Source: an uncultured Pelagibacteraceae bacterium (lineage in GTDB: Bacteria > Pseudomonadota > Alphaproteobacteria > Pelagibacterales > AG-422-B15). Taken from it: DNA of 64,000 nucleotides. The DNA lies in NCBI GenBank assembly GCA_902624455.1, contig CACNXQ010000006.1, positions 1 to 64,000 of the forward strand. Reading direction: 5' to 3'. Under the pieces are notes generated by a model. The model worked only from the letters and a program-made list of their open reading frames with translations. It ran no database searches and was not told where the DNA came from. The position numbers and the translations under genes are program-made. Positions 17,826 through 29,664 of the stretch are shown piece by piece (within the stretch, counting starts at the first letter, position 1; each line of letters starts with the position of its first letter).

Positions 17826-19235
17826 ATGACTGATGCAAATAAAATCCTCAAGAAGATGAAAGATAATGGAGCTAAGTATCTTGACTTAAGATTTACCGAT
17901 CCTAGAGGCAAACTACAGCATCTTACAATGGATGGAACTGCAGTCGATGAAGATCTTTTGAATAACGGAACCTATTTTGATGGTTCTTCTATTTCTGGGT
18001 GGAAAGCCATAAACGAGTCTGACATGGTTTTGAAACCAGATCTAAATACTACAGTCATGGATCCTTTTATGGCTCAACCAACAATGATTGTTTTCTGTGA
18101 TATATTGGACGCAGTTACAAAAGAACCTTATGAAAGGGATCCAAGAGGAACTGCTCGCAAAGCCGAAGAGCTTGTAAGTTCAAGTGGTGTTGGAGATACA
18201 ATATTTATGGGGCCAGAAGCAGAGTTTTTTGTCTTTGATGATGTGAAATTCCAAGTAGATATGAATAAGTCGATGTTTGAAATCGATAGTACTGAAGGGC
18301 CATACAATTCTGGTAGAAGTTACGAAAGTGGAAACCTCGCGCACCGCCCTGGAATAAAAGGTGGTTATTTTCCTGTTCCGCCTGTAGATAGTGGACAAGA
18401 TCTAAGGACTGAATTTCTTGAAGAGCTCAAAAATCTTGGGCTATGTGTAGAAAAGCATCATCATGAAGTTGCGCCTAGTCAACACGAGCTAGGTTTAAAA
18501 TTTGATACTTTACTCAAGCAGGGAGATGCAATGCAACTCTACAAGTATGGTGTTCACATGGTTGCGAATGCATTTGGCAAGACTGCAACATTCATGCCAA
18601 AGCCTGTTAAGGGAGACAATGGAACAGGAATGCATGTGCATCAATCCATTTGGAAAAATGGAGAGCCTCTTTTTGCAGGTGATGGGTACGCAGGTTTATC
18701 TGAAATGGCTCTTCATTACATAGGCGGCATTATTAAGCACGGTAAAGCGCTTAATGCTTTCACCAATGCAAGCACGAACAGCTACAAAAGACTTATCCCA
18801 GGATTTGAAGCTCCAGTTATCCTAGTTTACTCATCAAGAAATAGATCTGCATCGTGCAGAATACCAGTTTCTGATAGCCCTAAAGGTAAAAGAGTTGAAG
18901 TAAGATTTCCTGATCCTTCTGCTAATCCATATTTGGCATTTTCATCAATGCTTATGGCTGGATTAGATGGAATTAAAAATAAGATTGATCCTGGTAAGGC
19001 TGCTGACGAAGATTTATATGAGTTGCCTGATGACGAGGTAAGAAAACTCCCAACTGTCTGTGGCTCACTTAGAGAGGCACTTGCGTCTTTAGATGCGGAC
19101 AGAAACTTTTTAACTCAGGGAAATGTATTTACCGATGATCAAATTGACGGTTACATCGATTTAAAAATGGAGGAAGTATACGACCTTGAGCACTCTCCCC
19201 ACCCTATTGAGTATAAAAACTACTTCAGCGTTTAA
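17826..19235 (+). CDS. glnA: Glutamine synthetase type I, adenylylation-type
   Basis: 469-aa dodecameric GSI. It carries NGTYFDGSSISGWKAINESDM near the start, the MGPEAEFFVFD metal site, KGDNGTGMHVHQS (ATP/substrate) and NRSASCRIPV. Tyr398 in EDLYELPDDE corresponds to the AMP-accepting tyrosine (E. coli Tyr397), so GlnE-type adenylylation is expected. TAAAGGAAAC gives a good ribosome site. It has its own 138-bp leader with the hairpin. An acyl-CoA dehydrogenase gene starts 2 bp after it and may be partly co-transcribed. Confidence 0.98.
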   Translation: MTDANKILKKMKDNGAKYLDLRFTDPRGKLQHLTMDGTAVDEDLLNNGTYFDGSSISGWKAINESDMVLKPDLNTTVMDPFMAQPTMIVFCDILDAVTKEPYERDPRGTARKAEELVSSSGVGDTIFMGPEAEFFVFDDVKFQVDMNKSMFEIDSTEGPYNSGRSYESGNLAHRPGIKGGYFPVPPVDSGQDLRTEFLEELKNLGLCVEKHHHEVAPSQHELGLKFDTLLKQGDAMQLYKYGVHMVANAFGKTATFMPKPVKGDNGTGMHVHQSIWKNGEPLFAGDGYAGLSEMALHYIGGIIKHGKALNAFTNASTNSYKRLIPGFEAPVILVYSSRNRSASCRIPVSDSPKGKRVEVRFPDPSANPYLAFSSMLMAGLDGIKNKIDPGKAADEDLYELPDDEVRKLPTVCGSLREALASLDADRNFLTQGNVFTDDQIDGYIDLKMEEVYDLEHSPHPIEYKNYFSV

Positions 19236-19237
19236 AT

Positions 19238-20413
19238 ATGGAACTAACGAGCGAGCACGAAGAATTAAAGAGATCAGCCTTAAGATTTGTGGAGGATGAG
19301 ATAAATCCATATGTGGATGAATGGGAAGAAAATGAAATTTTCCCAGCTCATGAATTATTCAAAAAGCTAGGCAACCAAGGCTTTCTAGGTGTTACGAAAC
19401 CAGAAAAGTATGGTGGTGCTGGACTAGATTATTCTTATGGAGCTGTTCTCAATGAAGCTATGGCACAAATAAAATGCGGTGGCGTGCCAATGGCAATTGG
19501 AGTGCAAACTGATATGTCAACTCCTGCTCTTGCAAGATTTGGGACAGAAGAATTATGTAACAATTTTTTAAAGCCATCGATTAGTGGTGATTATGTTTCT
19601 TGTCTAGGAGTATCTGAGCCAAGTGCTGGATCAGATGTTGCTGCTATAAAAACTTACGCAAAAAAAGATGGTGATGACTATGTTATCAATGGATCTAAAA
19701 TGTGGATTACAAACGGAACGCAGGCTGATTGGATGTGCATGCTTGCGAATACTGAGAGTAATACTAAAAATAAACATCTCAATAAGTCTTTAATCTGTGT
19801 GCCTTTGAAAGAAAATGGAAAAAGAGCAAAAGGCGTAACAATAAATAGAAAATTAAAAAAAATGGGAATGCATTCTTCTGACACAGCAGAAATTTTCTTT
19901 GAAGATGTAAGAGTCCCACAGAGCAATCTTGTGGGTGAAGAAGGTAAAGGCTTTTTGTATCAAATGCTTCAATTCCAAGAAGAACGACTTTATGCAGCTA
20001 TTGCAAATTATGCTTCTTGTGAAACTGCAATAAATGAAACCATTGAGTATACAAGACAAAGAAAAACATTTGGGAAACCAATTTTAGACAATCAAGTGGT
20101 CCACTTTAAATTATCTGAATTAATGACAGAGGTAGAAGCACTTAAAGCACTCACTTGGAAAGCAATCGAGATACATGTTAACGGTGGTGATTGCACAAAG
20201 CTAGCTTCGATGTCTAAGCTAAAGTCAACGCGTCTATCAAGAAAGGTAAATGACGAATGTTTACAATTCTGGGGGGGCATGGGTTATATGGATGAAACTC
20301 CAATTTCAAGAGCCTATAGAGATGGTAGATTGGGGTCAATTGGCGGTGGATCGGATGAAGTAATGCTTGGAATAATCTCAAAATATTTAGATATCTTACC
20401 AGGAAAAAATTAA
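19238..20413 (+). CDS. Acyl-CoA dehydrogenase, resembling citronellyl-CoA dehydrogenase (AtuD)
   Basis: 391-aa FAD-dependent acyl-CoA dehydrogenase with all three domains: the N-terminal helical region, the beta domain with VSEPSAGSDVAAIKT and MWITNGTQADW, and the C-terminal helices with QFWGGMGYMDETPISRAYRD. CGGVPMAIGVQTDMSTPALARFG and the C-terminus recall AtuD of acyclic-terpene catabolism (recalled, not searched). It starts 2 bp after glnA with no ribosome site. Its stop abuts the stop of the convergent carboxyltransferase gene. Isovaleryl-type or other branched substrates are alternatives. Confidence 0.85.
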   Translation: MELTSEHEELKRSALRFVEDEINPYVDEWEENEIFPAHELFKKLGNQGFLGVTKPEKYGGAGLDYSYGAVLNEAMAQIKCGGVPMAIGVQTDMSTPALARFGTEELCNNFLKPSISGDYVSCLGVSEPSAGSDVAAIKTYAKKDGDDYVINGSKMWITNGTQADWMCMLANTESNTKNKHLNKSLICVPLKENGKRAKGVTINRKLKKMGMHSSDTAEIFFEDVRVPQSNLVGEEGKGFLYQMLQFQEERLYAAIANYASCETAINETIEYTRQRKTFGKPILDNQVVHFKLSELMTEVEALKALTWKAIEIHVNGGDCTKLASMSKLKSTRLSRKVNDECLQFWGGMGYMDETPISRAYRDGRLGSIGGGSDEVMLGIISKYLDILPGKN

Positions 20414-22051
20414 TTACATTCTTGCTACACCAAACGTATTTGGCTTCAATTCCCTTTTATCCCCATCACTAATAATGTTGAGACATTCTCCAAGAACTTT
20501 TCTAGTATCACGAGGATCAATTATGCCGTCATCCCAAAGTCGGGCAGAACAAAAAATTGCCTCCCCTTCTTCTGCATACTGATCAACAATTTTCTTTTTC
20601 ATTCCTTCCAGCATCTCTAGGTTTTCTCCAAAAATCTTTTTTGGATCTTGTCCTTTTCTTTCCGCCCCCTCAAGTGCGACCTGTTCCATGGTCCTTGCGG
20701 CTTGCTCACCACCCATTACACTCATCTTTGCATTTGGCCATGAAAATAAAAATCTAGGATCATATGATCTTCCAGCCATACCATATTCTCCAGCACCAAA
20801 TGATGCTCCAATCCTAATAGTGATTTTTGGAACAGTGCAATTGGTCACTGCCTGGATCATTTTTGATCCATGCCTTATCATACCTTTAGCTTCTTCTTTT
20901 GTGCCCACCATAAATCCAGTTATATTTTGGAGAAAAATAAGCGGAGTATTTGACTGAGAACATATCTGAATAAATTGAGTAGCTTTATTTGCTGACTCGG
21001 AGAATATTGGACCATTATTTGCTAATATACCTACTTTATATCCATGAATTTTGGCGTGACCAGTAACGATAGTTTTACCCCAGCCTTCTTTGAATTCTAA
21101 AAACTCTGATCCGTCTACAACTCTTGCAATAACTTCTCTACAGTCATACGGAACTTTGTAATCAACAGGAACAACACCAATAAGTTCTTCAGTCTTGTAT
21201 AATGGCTCTTTATAGTCATCTTTCTGAGTTGAGACAAAATCATCATTCCATCCAATTTTTTTCATAACATCTCTTGCTATCTCAATTGCATGCGCATCAT
21301 CATTTGCCATATACTCTGCGAGGCCTGATACTGCAAAATGTATATCTGCGCCACCAATTTCCTCATCTGTTGCAATCTCACCAAGCGAAGCTTTTAATAA
21401 TGGTGGTCCAGCTAAAAATATTTTAGATCTTTTTTTGACAACAATTATGTAGTCAGACAATCCGGTTTGATAAGCCCCACCCGCAGTAGAACTTCCATGC
21501 ACAACACCTATAGTTGGAATACCTTTGGCTGACATTTTTGCTAGATTTGCAAATGATCTCCCACCCTTTATGAACATGTCTGTTTGTCTTAATAAGTTTG
21601 CTCCAGCACTCTCAATCAACTGTATGAGTGGCAATTTATTTTCAAAAATAATTTGAGAGCTTCTGAGACCTTTTTCTACACCCATTGCTGAACCGCTTCC
21701 ACCTTTGATGCCAGAGTCTGAAACACCAATCATACATCTGACACCTGATACATACCCGATGCCACCAATACCATTACCCCATCCAATGTTTTTTTCTCCA
21801 TCATCATCACCGATTTTGTATCCAGCTAAAGTAGAAAGAGGTAACCAAAAACTTCCTGGATCAAGAAGTCTTTTGAGTCTTTCTCTAGGTAACAGTTGGC
21901 CTCTTTTATCAAATTTCTCTTTAGATCTAGCGGAGTTATCAGCTATTTTTTTTTCTAAATTTCTAAATTCATCAATCAATTCAAGGTGGTCTTTCTCATT
22001 TTTCTTAAAATCCTGAGAATTGATCATTATTTTTGTTTCTATAACTGACAT
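20414..22051 (-). CDS. Acyl-CoA carboxylase carboxyltransferase subunit (AtuC/MccB-like)
   Basis: 545-aa carboxyltransferase beta subunit with two crotonase-fold halves. It carries LLPRERLKRLLDPGSFWLPL (about 53-72), IQLIESAGANLLRQ, VHGSSTAGGAYQTGLSDY and FLQNITGFMVG ... FGAGEYGMAGRSYDP. Such proteins move carboxyl from biotin to methylcrotonyl- or geranyl-CoA, or similar. The biotin-carrying alpha subunit is not in this window. Being end to end with the AtuD-like dehydrogenase suggests leucine or isoprenoid breakdown (inference). Confidence 0.87.
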   Translation of the reverse strand: MSVIETKIMINSQDFKKNEKDHLELIDEFRNLEKKIADNSARSKEKFDKRGQLLPRERLKRLLDPGSFWLPLSTLAGYKIGDDDGEKNIGWGNGIGGIGYVSGVRCMIGVSDSGIKGGSGSAMGVEKGLRSSQIIFENKLPLIQLIESAGANLLRQTDMFIKGGRSFANLAKMSAKGIPTIGVVHGSSTAGGAYQTGLSDYIIVVKKRSKIFLAGPPLLKASLGEIATDEEIGGADIHFAVSGLAEYMANDDAHAIEIARDVMKKIGWNDDFVSTQKDDYKEPLYKTEELIGVVPVDYKVPYDCREVIARVVDGSEFLEFKEGWGKTIVTGHAKIHGYKVGILANNGPIFSESANKATQFIQICSQSNTPLIFLQNITGFMVGTKEEAKGMIRHGSKMIQAVTNCTVPKITIRIGASFGAGEYGMAGRSYDPRFLFSWPNAKMSVMGGEQAARTMEQVALEGAERKGQDPKKIFGENLEMLEGMKKKIVDQYAEEGEAIFCSARLWDDGIIDPRDTRKVLGECLNIISDGDKRELKPNTFGVARM

Positions 22052-22116
22052 ATTAAATCTAATGTTTTCAGTCTTTTACAGTAATTAAATACTACACAAA
22101 GTAAAGAATCTTTTGC

Positions 22117-22122
22117 TATAGT
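22117..22122 (+). promoter_or_regulatory. -10 box placing parE transcription start at its ATG
   Basis: TATAGT lies 6 nt before the parE ATG and there is no Shine-Dalgarno sequence in between (CCCAAA), which would give a leaderless mRNA. No good -35 element is visible. Confidence 0.4.
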
Positions 22123-22128
22123 CCCAAA

Positions 22129-24126
22129 ATGCCTAAAGTTAAAAAGAAAAAGAAAAAAAAGATAATTAAAAGTAGTAAAGCAAAGACCGCTAATAATTCT
22201 AAAAATAATTATACCGCAAAAGATATAGAAGTTCTTGAGGGCTTAGAGCCTGTTAGAAAACGCCCGGGTATGTATATTGGTGGAACAGATGTTTTAGCGA
22301 TGCATCATTTAGTAAGTGAGGTGCTTGATAATTCAATGGATGAAGTTGTTGCAGGACACGCAAACAAAGTCGATGTGAAACTATTAAATGACTCTACAAT
22401 ACAAATTTCAGATAATGGAAGAGGTATCCCAACTGATAAACATCCAAAATTTAAGATACCTGCAGCAGAAGTTATATTAACAACATTGCATTCAGGAGGT
22501 AAATTTTCAAACAACAGCTATAAAACCTCTGGTGGTCTACACGGTGTTGGTGTTTCGGTTGTTAATGCATTATCAAAAAAACTTGATTTAGAAATTGCAA
22601 GAGATAAAAAATTTTTTAGTCAAACCTACAATCAGGGGAGTCCTAAAAATAAATTAAAGATTTTAAAAAAAGGAACTATTAAAAAAGGAACTAAAATAAC
22701 ATTTTCTCCTGATCCTGAAATCTTTGGTAATGAGTCTAAATTTCAAGCAGATATTGTCTATAACATGGCCAAAGCGAAAGCCTACCTTATTCCTAACGTA
22801 GAGATCAATTGGTCGTGCAATAAATCCATTTTAAAAAAAGGGATACCACAGAACGATAAGCTACACTATTCTGATGGTATAAAGGACTATCTGACCTCAC
22901 TTGCTGATCCTGAGGACCCAATCTTTGAAGAACCCTTTTATTTTAAAACAGATATCAAAGCAGATAATGGAAATATAGAAGGAATTATAAATTGGTATGA
23001 CAACATCGACCCCTTTTATGAGTCATATTGTAATACAATTAAGACACCGAATGGTGGTACACACGAAATTGGCTTCAAAAGTGGCATGTATAAAGCATTT
23101 AAAGATTTTACAAAATTAAAGTATGGAAAAAAATCAAATCAGGTTAATCAGGACGATCTATTTGGTGCATCTGGATCTATAATTTCTATATTTATTGAAA
23201 ACCCTGAGTTCCAGGGACAAACAAAAGAAAAATTATCAAGTGTTGAAGTTGGAAAGCAAATAGAAATTACTATAAGGCAACTTTTCGAACAATGGCTCTC
23301 CAAAAGGGCCAAAAGTGCAGAAAGTTTGTTTTACCATGCTTTCAATAGATCTCAATTAAGATTGCAAAATCGCTCAGATCAAATTCTAGATAAAAATATA
23401 AAAAGAAAAAAAGTTACCTTGCCAGGTAAACTTGCTGATTGCTCAATCAGTGGGAATAAGGGAACAGAAATTTTTCTTGTAGAAGGTGACTCTGCTGGAG
23501 GTTCAGCAAAACAAGCAAGAAATAGACAAAATCAAGCTATATTACCTCTCAGAGGCAAAATATTAAATGTAGTCAGTGCTGGTAGAGATAAGATAGCAGC
23601 TAACCAAGAAATTACTGACCTTGTACAAGCGATAGGCTGTAAACGAGGTGATAAATTTAATGTGAAAGATATAAGATATGAAAAAATTATTATTATGACT
23701 GACGCAGATGTTGATGGTGCTCATATATCCACACTTCTTATGTCGTTTTTTTATAAGGAATTTCCAAAACTTATTGATGATGGCTTTCTTTATTTATCAG
23801 TTCCTCCATTATTTAAAATCTCTAAAGGATCGAAAATATTTTATGCAGTAAATGAAAAACATCGTGACCAGATAATTAAGTCTGAATTTCGAGGCGGGGA
23901 TGTAATTATTAATAGATTTAAGGGTCTAGGTGAAATGATGCCAGCACAATTAAAAGAAACAACAATGTCACCTGATAATAGAACACTTTTAAAAGTACAG
24001 ATCGCATCAAAAGATAAAAATAAAACAAAAAAATCTGTAGATGCTTTGATGGGAAAAAAGCCTGAATTAAGGTTTAAGTTTATAACTCAAAATTCAAATA
24101 AAATCGATGCTGCGAATATTCTTTAG
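22129..24126 (+). CDS. parE: DNA topoisomerase IV subunit B
   Basis: 665-aa type IIA topoisomerase ATPase subunit that, with ParC, unlinks replicated chromosomes. A lysine-rich start (about 1-20) precedes the GHKL ATPase domain (EGLEPVRKRPGMYIGG, EVLDNSMDE, HGVGVSVVNALS). The Toprim domain has EGDSAGG (452-458) and DADVDGAHI (from 525). The length and the missing GyrB insert argue for ParE over GyrB, and gyrA is separate at 29665. parC is not in the window. Its stop overlaps that of the convergent aldehyde dehydrogenase (TTAG). Confidence 0.93.
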   Translation: MPKVKKKKKKKIIKSSKAKTANNSKNNYTAKDIEVLEGLEPVRKRPGMYIGGTDVLAMHHLVSEVLDNSMDEVVAGHANKVDVKLLNDSTIQISDNGRGIPTDKHPKFKIPAAEVILTTLHSGGKFSNNSYKTSGGLHGVGVSVVNALSKKLDLEIARDKKFFSQTYNQGSPKNKLKILKKGTIKKGTKITFSPDPEIFGNESKFQADIVYNMAKAKAYLIPNVEINWSCNKSILKKGIPQNDKLHYSDGIKDYLTSLADPEDPIFEEPFYFKTDIKADNGNIEGIINWYDNIDPFYESYCNTIKTPNGGTHEIGFKSGMYKAFKDFTKLKYGKKSNQVNQDDLFGASGSIISIFIENPEFQGQTKEKLSSVEVGKQIEITIRQLFEQWLSKRAKSAESLFYHAFNRSQLRLQNRSDQILDKNIKRKKVTLPGKLADCSISGNKGTEIFLVEGDSAGGSAKQARNRQNQAILPLRGKILNVVSAGRDKIAANQEITDLVQAIGCKRGDKFNVKDIRYEKIIIMTDADVDGAHISTLLMSFFYKEFPKLIDDGFLYLSVPPLFKISKGSKIFYAVNEKHRDQIIKSEFRGGDVIINRFKGLGEMMPAQLKETTMSPDNRTLLKVQIASKDKNKTKKSVDALMGKKPELRFKFITQNSNKIDAANIL

Positions 24127-25580
24127 GAAAGTCTTTTAATATTTTTTTCAGTAGATTCATTAAATGGAGCCGAGACTAGTGCGCCAGCATCAATTAGGTT
24201 TTGACCTTTTAGCACAGCTCTCTTGTGACTAAAATTCTTAAATCCATCGTGCCCATGGTATGATCCCATTCCACTTGGACCCACACCTCCAAATGGAAGA
24301 TCGTGCATTGAAAATTGAAATAAGACTTCATTGATGGCCACTTGACCGGATGAAGTATTGTTAAGAATTTCTTCCATTTCACGTTTATCATCTCCAAAAT
24401 AGTATAGTGCAAGAGCCTTTGGATTTTTATTTACATACTGAATTGTATCTTTGAAATTTTTGTAAGTCTTGACAGGTAAGATTGGGCCAAAAATTTCTTC
24501 TTTCATCACTTTCATGTCATCAGTTGGATTCAATATAATTGTTGGAACCATCTTATGATACTCTTGTTGACTTAAATCTTCATTTGCTGGATTTATTTCT
24601 ATTATTTTTGCACCTTTGTCTCTGGCATCATCTACTAAGCTTTTAAGTCGTTCGTAATGATTTAAATGGATAATTGAAGTGTAATCTGGGTTATTTTTAA
24701 TCGTTGGATAATTTTTTTGAACAAATTCCCTAGCATGCTCAACAAAATTATTTTCTGATTTTTCATGTACAAAAGTATAATCTGGTGAAATGCAAATTTG
24801 ACCAGCATTTAACAACTTTCCCATCATAATTTTATCTACACTTTTCTTTAATTTTGCATTTGGTCCAACAATGACTGGGGACTTACCGCCTAATTCTAGT
24901 GTCATAGGTACTAAATTTACAGCCGCCTCAGCTGCAACTTTTCTTGCAACATTCGTTGATCCTGTGAATAGTAAATGATCAAAAGGTAGACCTGCAAAAT
25001 CTTGTGAAGTTTTTGGACCTCCATTTATAACTACAACTTCTTTTTCATTAAAAAACTTATTTACTAATTCTTCCGTTAATTCTGATGTTGCTGGAACAAA
25101 CTCAGAAAGCTTCATCATTGCATTATTTCCAGCAGCAAATACTTCGATTAGGGGCGCCAAACTCAAAGTTAAAGGAAAGTTCCAAGGAGAAATTATACCT
25201 ACGACACCATAAGGCTGATACTGGACATAAGCTTTGCCACCTAGTAATCCAAGAGGAAAATTTGGTTTTCTTTTTTCGGGCTTTACCCAGTTATGAATAT
25301 GTTTGAGTGCATCTTTAGCATTATTGATCACAGGCATTGTATCGCTCAATAGACTTAATTGCTCGTGTCGTGTTCCAAAGTCAGATTGTAATGCCTTATG
25401 GAAACTATCGATATTCTCTTCCACTAAAGATTGAATTCTTTTAATTCTATCAATTCGTTCTTTTATATCTGGATTAAAATTTGCAGTGAATGAATCTTTT
25501 AAAACATCAAGCTTAGATAACATGGTATCTTTGCTTACTTCCGGATAATTTTCAGCTATTCCTACTCCACCTAATCCCAT
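24123..25580 (-). CDS. NAD(P)+-dependent aldehyde dehydrogenase, coniferyl-aldehyde-dehydrogenase-like
   Basis: 485-aa aldehyde dehydrogenase oxidising an aldehyde to its acid. Catalytic Cys263 lies in NAGQICISPDY and Glu229 in LELGGKSP; the cofactor loop is FTGSTNVARK. PYGVVGIISPWNFPLTL near 124-139 and the C-terminal DLPFGGVGPSGMGSYHG are typical of the class 3/coniferyl group, which lacks the longer N-terminus of classical ALDHs. The physiological aldehyde is unknown. Divergent from the enoyl-CoA hydratase gene. Confidence 0.9.
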   Translation of the reverse strand: MGLGGVGIAENYPEVSKDTMLSKLDVLKDSFTANFNPDIKERIDRIKRIQSLVEENIDSFHKALQSDFGTRHEQLSLLSDTMPVINNAKDALKHIHNWVKPEKRKPNFPLGLLGGKAYVQYQPYGVVGIISPWNFPLTLSLAPLIEVFAAGNNAMMKLSEFVPATSELTEELVNKFFNEKEVVVINGGPKTSQDFAGLPFDHLLFTGSTNVARKVAAEAAVNLVPMTLELGGKSPVIVGPNAKLKKSVDKIMMGKLLNAGQICISPDYTFVHEKSENNFVEHAREFVQKNYPTIKNNPDYTSIIHLNHYERLKSLVDDARDKGAKIIEINPANEDLSQQEYHKMVPTIILNPTDDMKVMKEEIFGPILPVKTYKNFKDTIQYVNKNPKALALYYFGDDKREMEEILNNTSSGQVAINEVLFQFSMHDLPFGGVGPSGMGSYHGHDGFKNFSHKRAVLKGQNLIDAGALVSAPFNESTEKNIKRLS

Positions 25581-25667
25581 AGTTGATACTCCAATTTTAT
25601 AATGTTATATCAATATCTATTAAAAAATATACTATTTTGTTAGTTATAATATAGATATAAATAAATA

Positions 25668-26459
25668 ATGAGCGAATTTGTAAAGTACTCTCTAGAAAAC
25701 GATGTTGCTGTTTTAACTCTTAATGATCCAGATAGACTCAATGCACTATCGTTAAAAATGGTGGAACAATTGCATGATAAAATTAAGCTAATTAATTCAG
25801 GTGAAACTGGCGCAAGATGTCTAGTTATTACTGGAGAAGGTCGAGGTTTTTGTGCTGGTGCAAATTTATTAGAAAGATCCGACGATATGAGCTTTGCTGA
25901 TATTGATCCTGGTAAGGCACTTAATGAACATTATCACCCTTTCTTAATTGATCTCAAAAACTTAAACATTCCACTTATTACTGCAGTTAATGGTGTTGCA
26001 GCAGGTGCGGGTTGTTCTCTAGGAGTATTCGGTGACTTAGTATTTGCATCTAAATCTTCATACTTTTATCAAGCTTTTAAATTTATTGGATTGGTACCTG
26101 ATGCAAGTTCAACCTATGTAATACCTAGAAAAATTGGCATGGCCAGAGCTATGGAATTTTCAATGATTGGAGAAAAAGTATCTGCTGAAAAAGCACTTGA
26201 ATGGGGTCTTATCAATCATGTTATTGAGGATAATAAATTAATGGAGACAGTAATGGATGCGGCCACAACTTTAGCTTCTGGGCCAACTGTAGCATTAAAA
26301 TTGATCAAGCAACTTTATTGGGATAGTTTTTCAAATAATTTTGAAGAACAACTGGCTGCAGAAAGCGCAGCTCAGACAATTGCTGGTAAAAGCGACGATA
26401 GTAAGATTGGTGTTATGTCGTTTATTCAAAAAACAAAACCAGAATTTAAAGGCAAATAA
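25668..26459 (+). CDS. Enoyl-CoA hydratase/isomerase (crotonase family)
   Basis: 263-aa crotonase-fold protein. The CoA/oxyanion regions are GRGFCAGANL (about 61-70) and AAGAGCSLGVFGDLVFAS (about 111-128). FKFIGLVPDASSTYVIPRKIG is like PaaG/2-(1,2-epoxy-1,2-dihydrophenyl)acetyl-CoA isomerase-type members, where Asp replaces the usual catalytic Glu. A role in fatty-acid or aromatic-acid breakdown is likely; the substrate is not defined. The stop abuts tgt on the other strand. Confidence 0.87.
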   Translation: MSEFVKYSLENDVAVLTLNDPDRLNALSLKMVEQLHDKIKLINSGETGARCLVITGEGRGFCAGANLLERSDDMSFADIDPGKALNEHYHPFLIDLKNLNIPLITAVNGVAAGAGCSLGVFGDLVFASKSSYFYQAFKFIGLVPDASSTYVIPRKIGMARAMEFSMIGEKVSAEKALEWGLINHVIEDNKLMETVMDAATTLASGPTVALKLIKQLYWDSFSNNFEEQLAAESAAQTIAGKSDDSKIGVMSFIQKTKPEFKGK

Positions 26460-28581
<2,122 letters not shown>

Positions 28582-29142
28582 TTACTCTATATCAGCTAAA
28601 ACTTTTACTGAAATCATCAAATCTGGTTCGTCAACTGTTCCTGAGCCTGGCTCACCTCTTTTAATATTATCAACAAATTCCATCCCTTGAACTACCTGCC
28701 CAAATGCAGTGTACTGGCCATTAAGATGAGATGCGTCTTCAAAGCAAATAAAGAATTGGCTATTAGCTGAGTCAGGATCTGCAGTACGTGCCATTGAAAC
28801 AGTGCCCCTTAAATGTGGTGTATCACTAAATTCATTCTTAAGATCAGGTTTAGTTGACCCCCCAGTACCATTCCTATTTTCCCCATCGCCTGTCTGAGCC
28901 ATAAACCCTTCAATTACCCTGTGAAAGGGAACTCCATCGTAAAAACCTTCTCTTGCAAGTTCCTTTATTCTATTTGAGTGGTTGGGAGCAATTTCAGTCA
29001 TCAATTCAATGATAACGTTTCCATCTTTAAGTTCTATTTGTATGGTGTTTTCAGGATCGTTTGCCATATATGTTTCCTCTGCATAACATGCTGTAAAAAT
29101 TAAAAAAAAGACTAAAAATGGTTTTATTAAATTATAAATCAC
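28582..29142 (-). CDS. Exported cyclophilin-type peptidyl-prolyl cis-trans isomerase
   Basis: 186-aa cyclophilin. A signal peptide of about 21 residues (LIKPFLVFFLIFTACYAEE) suggests a periplasmic or lipid-anchored location (the AC before the cut could be a lipobox-like site). The core motifs FHRVIEGFMAQTGDG, GTVSMARTADPDSANSQFFI and GQYTAFGQVVQGMEFV are intact. The start is GTG, whose bases overlap the coaD stop (GTGA). Conserved neighbour of coaD and queA. Confidence 0.92.
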   Translation of the reverse strand: MIYNLIKPFLVFFLIFTACYAEETYMANDPENTIQIELKDGNVIIELMTEIAPNHSNRIKELAREGFYDGVPFHRVIEGFMAQTGDGENRNGTGGSTKPDLKNEFSDTPHLRGTVSMARTADPDSANSQFFICFEDASHLNGQYTAFGQVVQGMEFVDNIKRGEPGSGTVDEPDLMISVKVLADIE

Positions 29143-29621
29143 TTTGCAAATTTTTCTTTAAGCTTAGAACTTACAAATTCATTAGTAAAATTACTTATAT
29201 CTCCTCCTAAACGAGCGATCTCTTTAACAAAATTCGATGAAATAGACTGCCTCTGTGCGTCTGCCATCAGGAATACAGTCTCAATTTCAGAGTCCATTTG
29301 TCTATTCATTCCAAGCATTTGATATTCATATTCAAAATCAGAAACTACTCTCAGACCTCTTATTAAAATTTTCGCGTCTAAGTCATTTGCTAAATCGATA
29401 AGCAGATTATCAAAACCAATAACTTCAATATTTTTGTGTGAAGATAATTCTTTCTCAATCATCTCTTTTCTCTCATGAAGTTGAAATAAAGGTTTTTTAT
29501 GAGGACTGTCAGCAACAGCGATATATAATTTATCTACAAGTTTGGTAGCTCTATTAATTATGTCTATATGACCTTTGTGTATTGGGTCAAAACTACCGGG
29601 ATAAATTCCTTTTTTTGTCAT
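29139..29621 (-). CDS. coaD: Phosphopantetheine adenylyltransferase
   Basis: 160-aa CoaD, the penultimate enzyme of coenzyme A synthesis (4'-phosphopantetheine + ATP to dephospho-CoA). The nucleotidyl-transferase motif is YPGSFDPIHKGHIDI (about 7-21), here HKGH rather than the common TxGH, and the second motif is QRQSISSNFVKEIA. ILIRGLRVVSDFEYEYQM is canonical. Lies 43 bp downstream of gyrA. Confidence 0.97.
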   Translation of the reverse strand: MTKKGIYPGSFDPIHKGHIDIINRATKLVDKLYIAVADSPHKKPLFQLHERKEMIEKELSSHKNIEVIGFDNLLIDLANDLDAKILIRGLRVVSDFEYEYQMLGMNRQMDSEIETVFLMADAQRQSISSNFVKEIARLGGDISNFTNEFVSSKLKEKFAK

Positions 29622-29664
29622 CTGCGGAATATATAACTTTTATGCTGTTTGCTCTAGTAATTTA

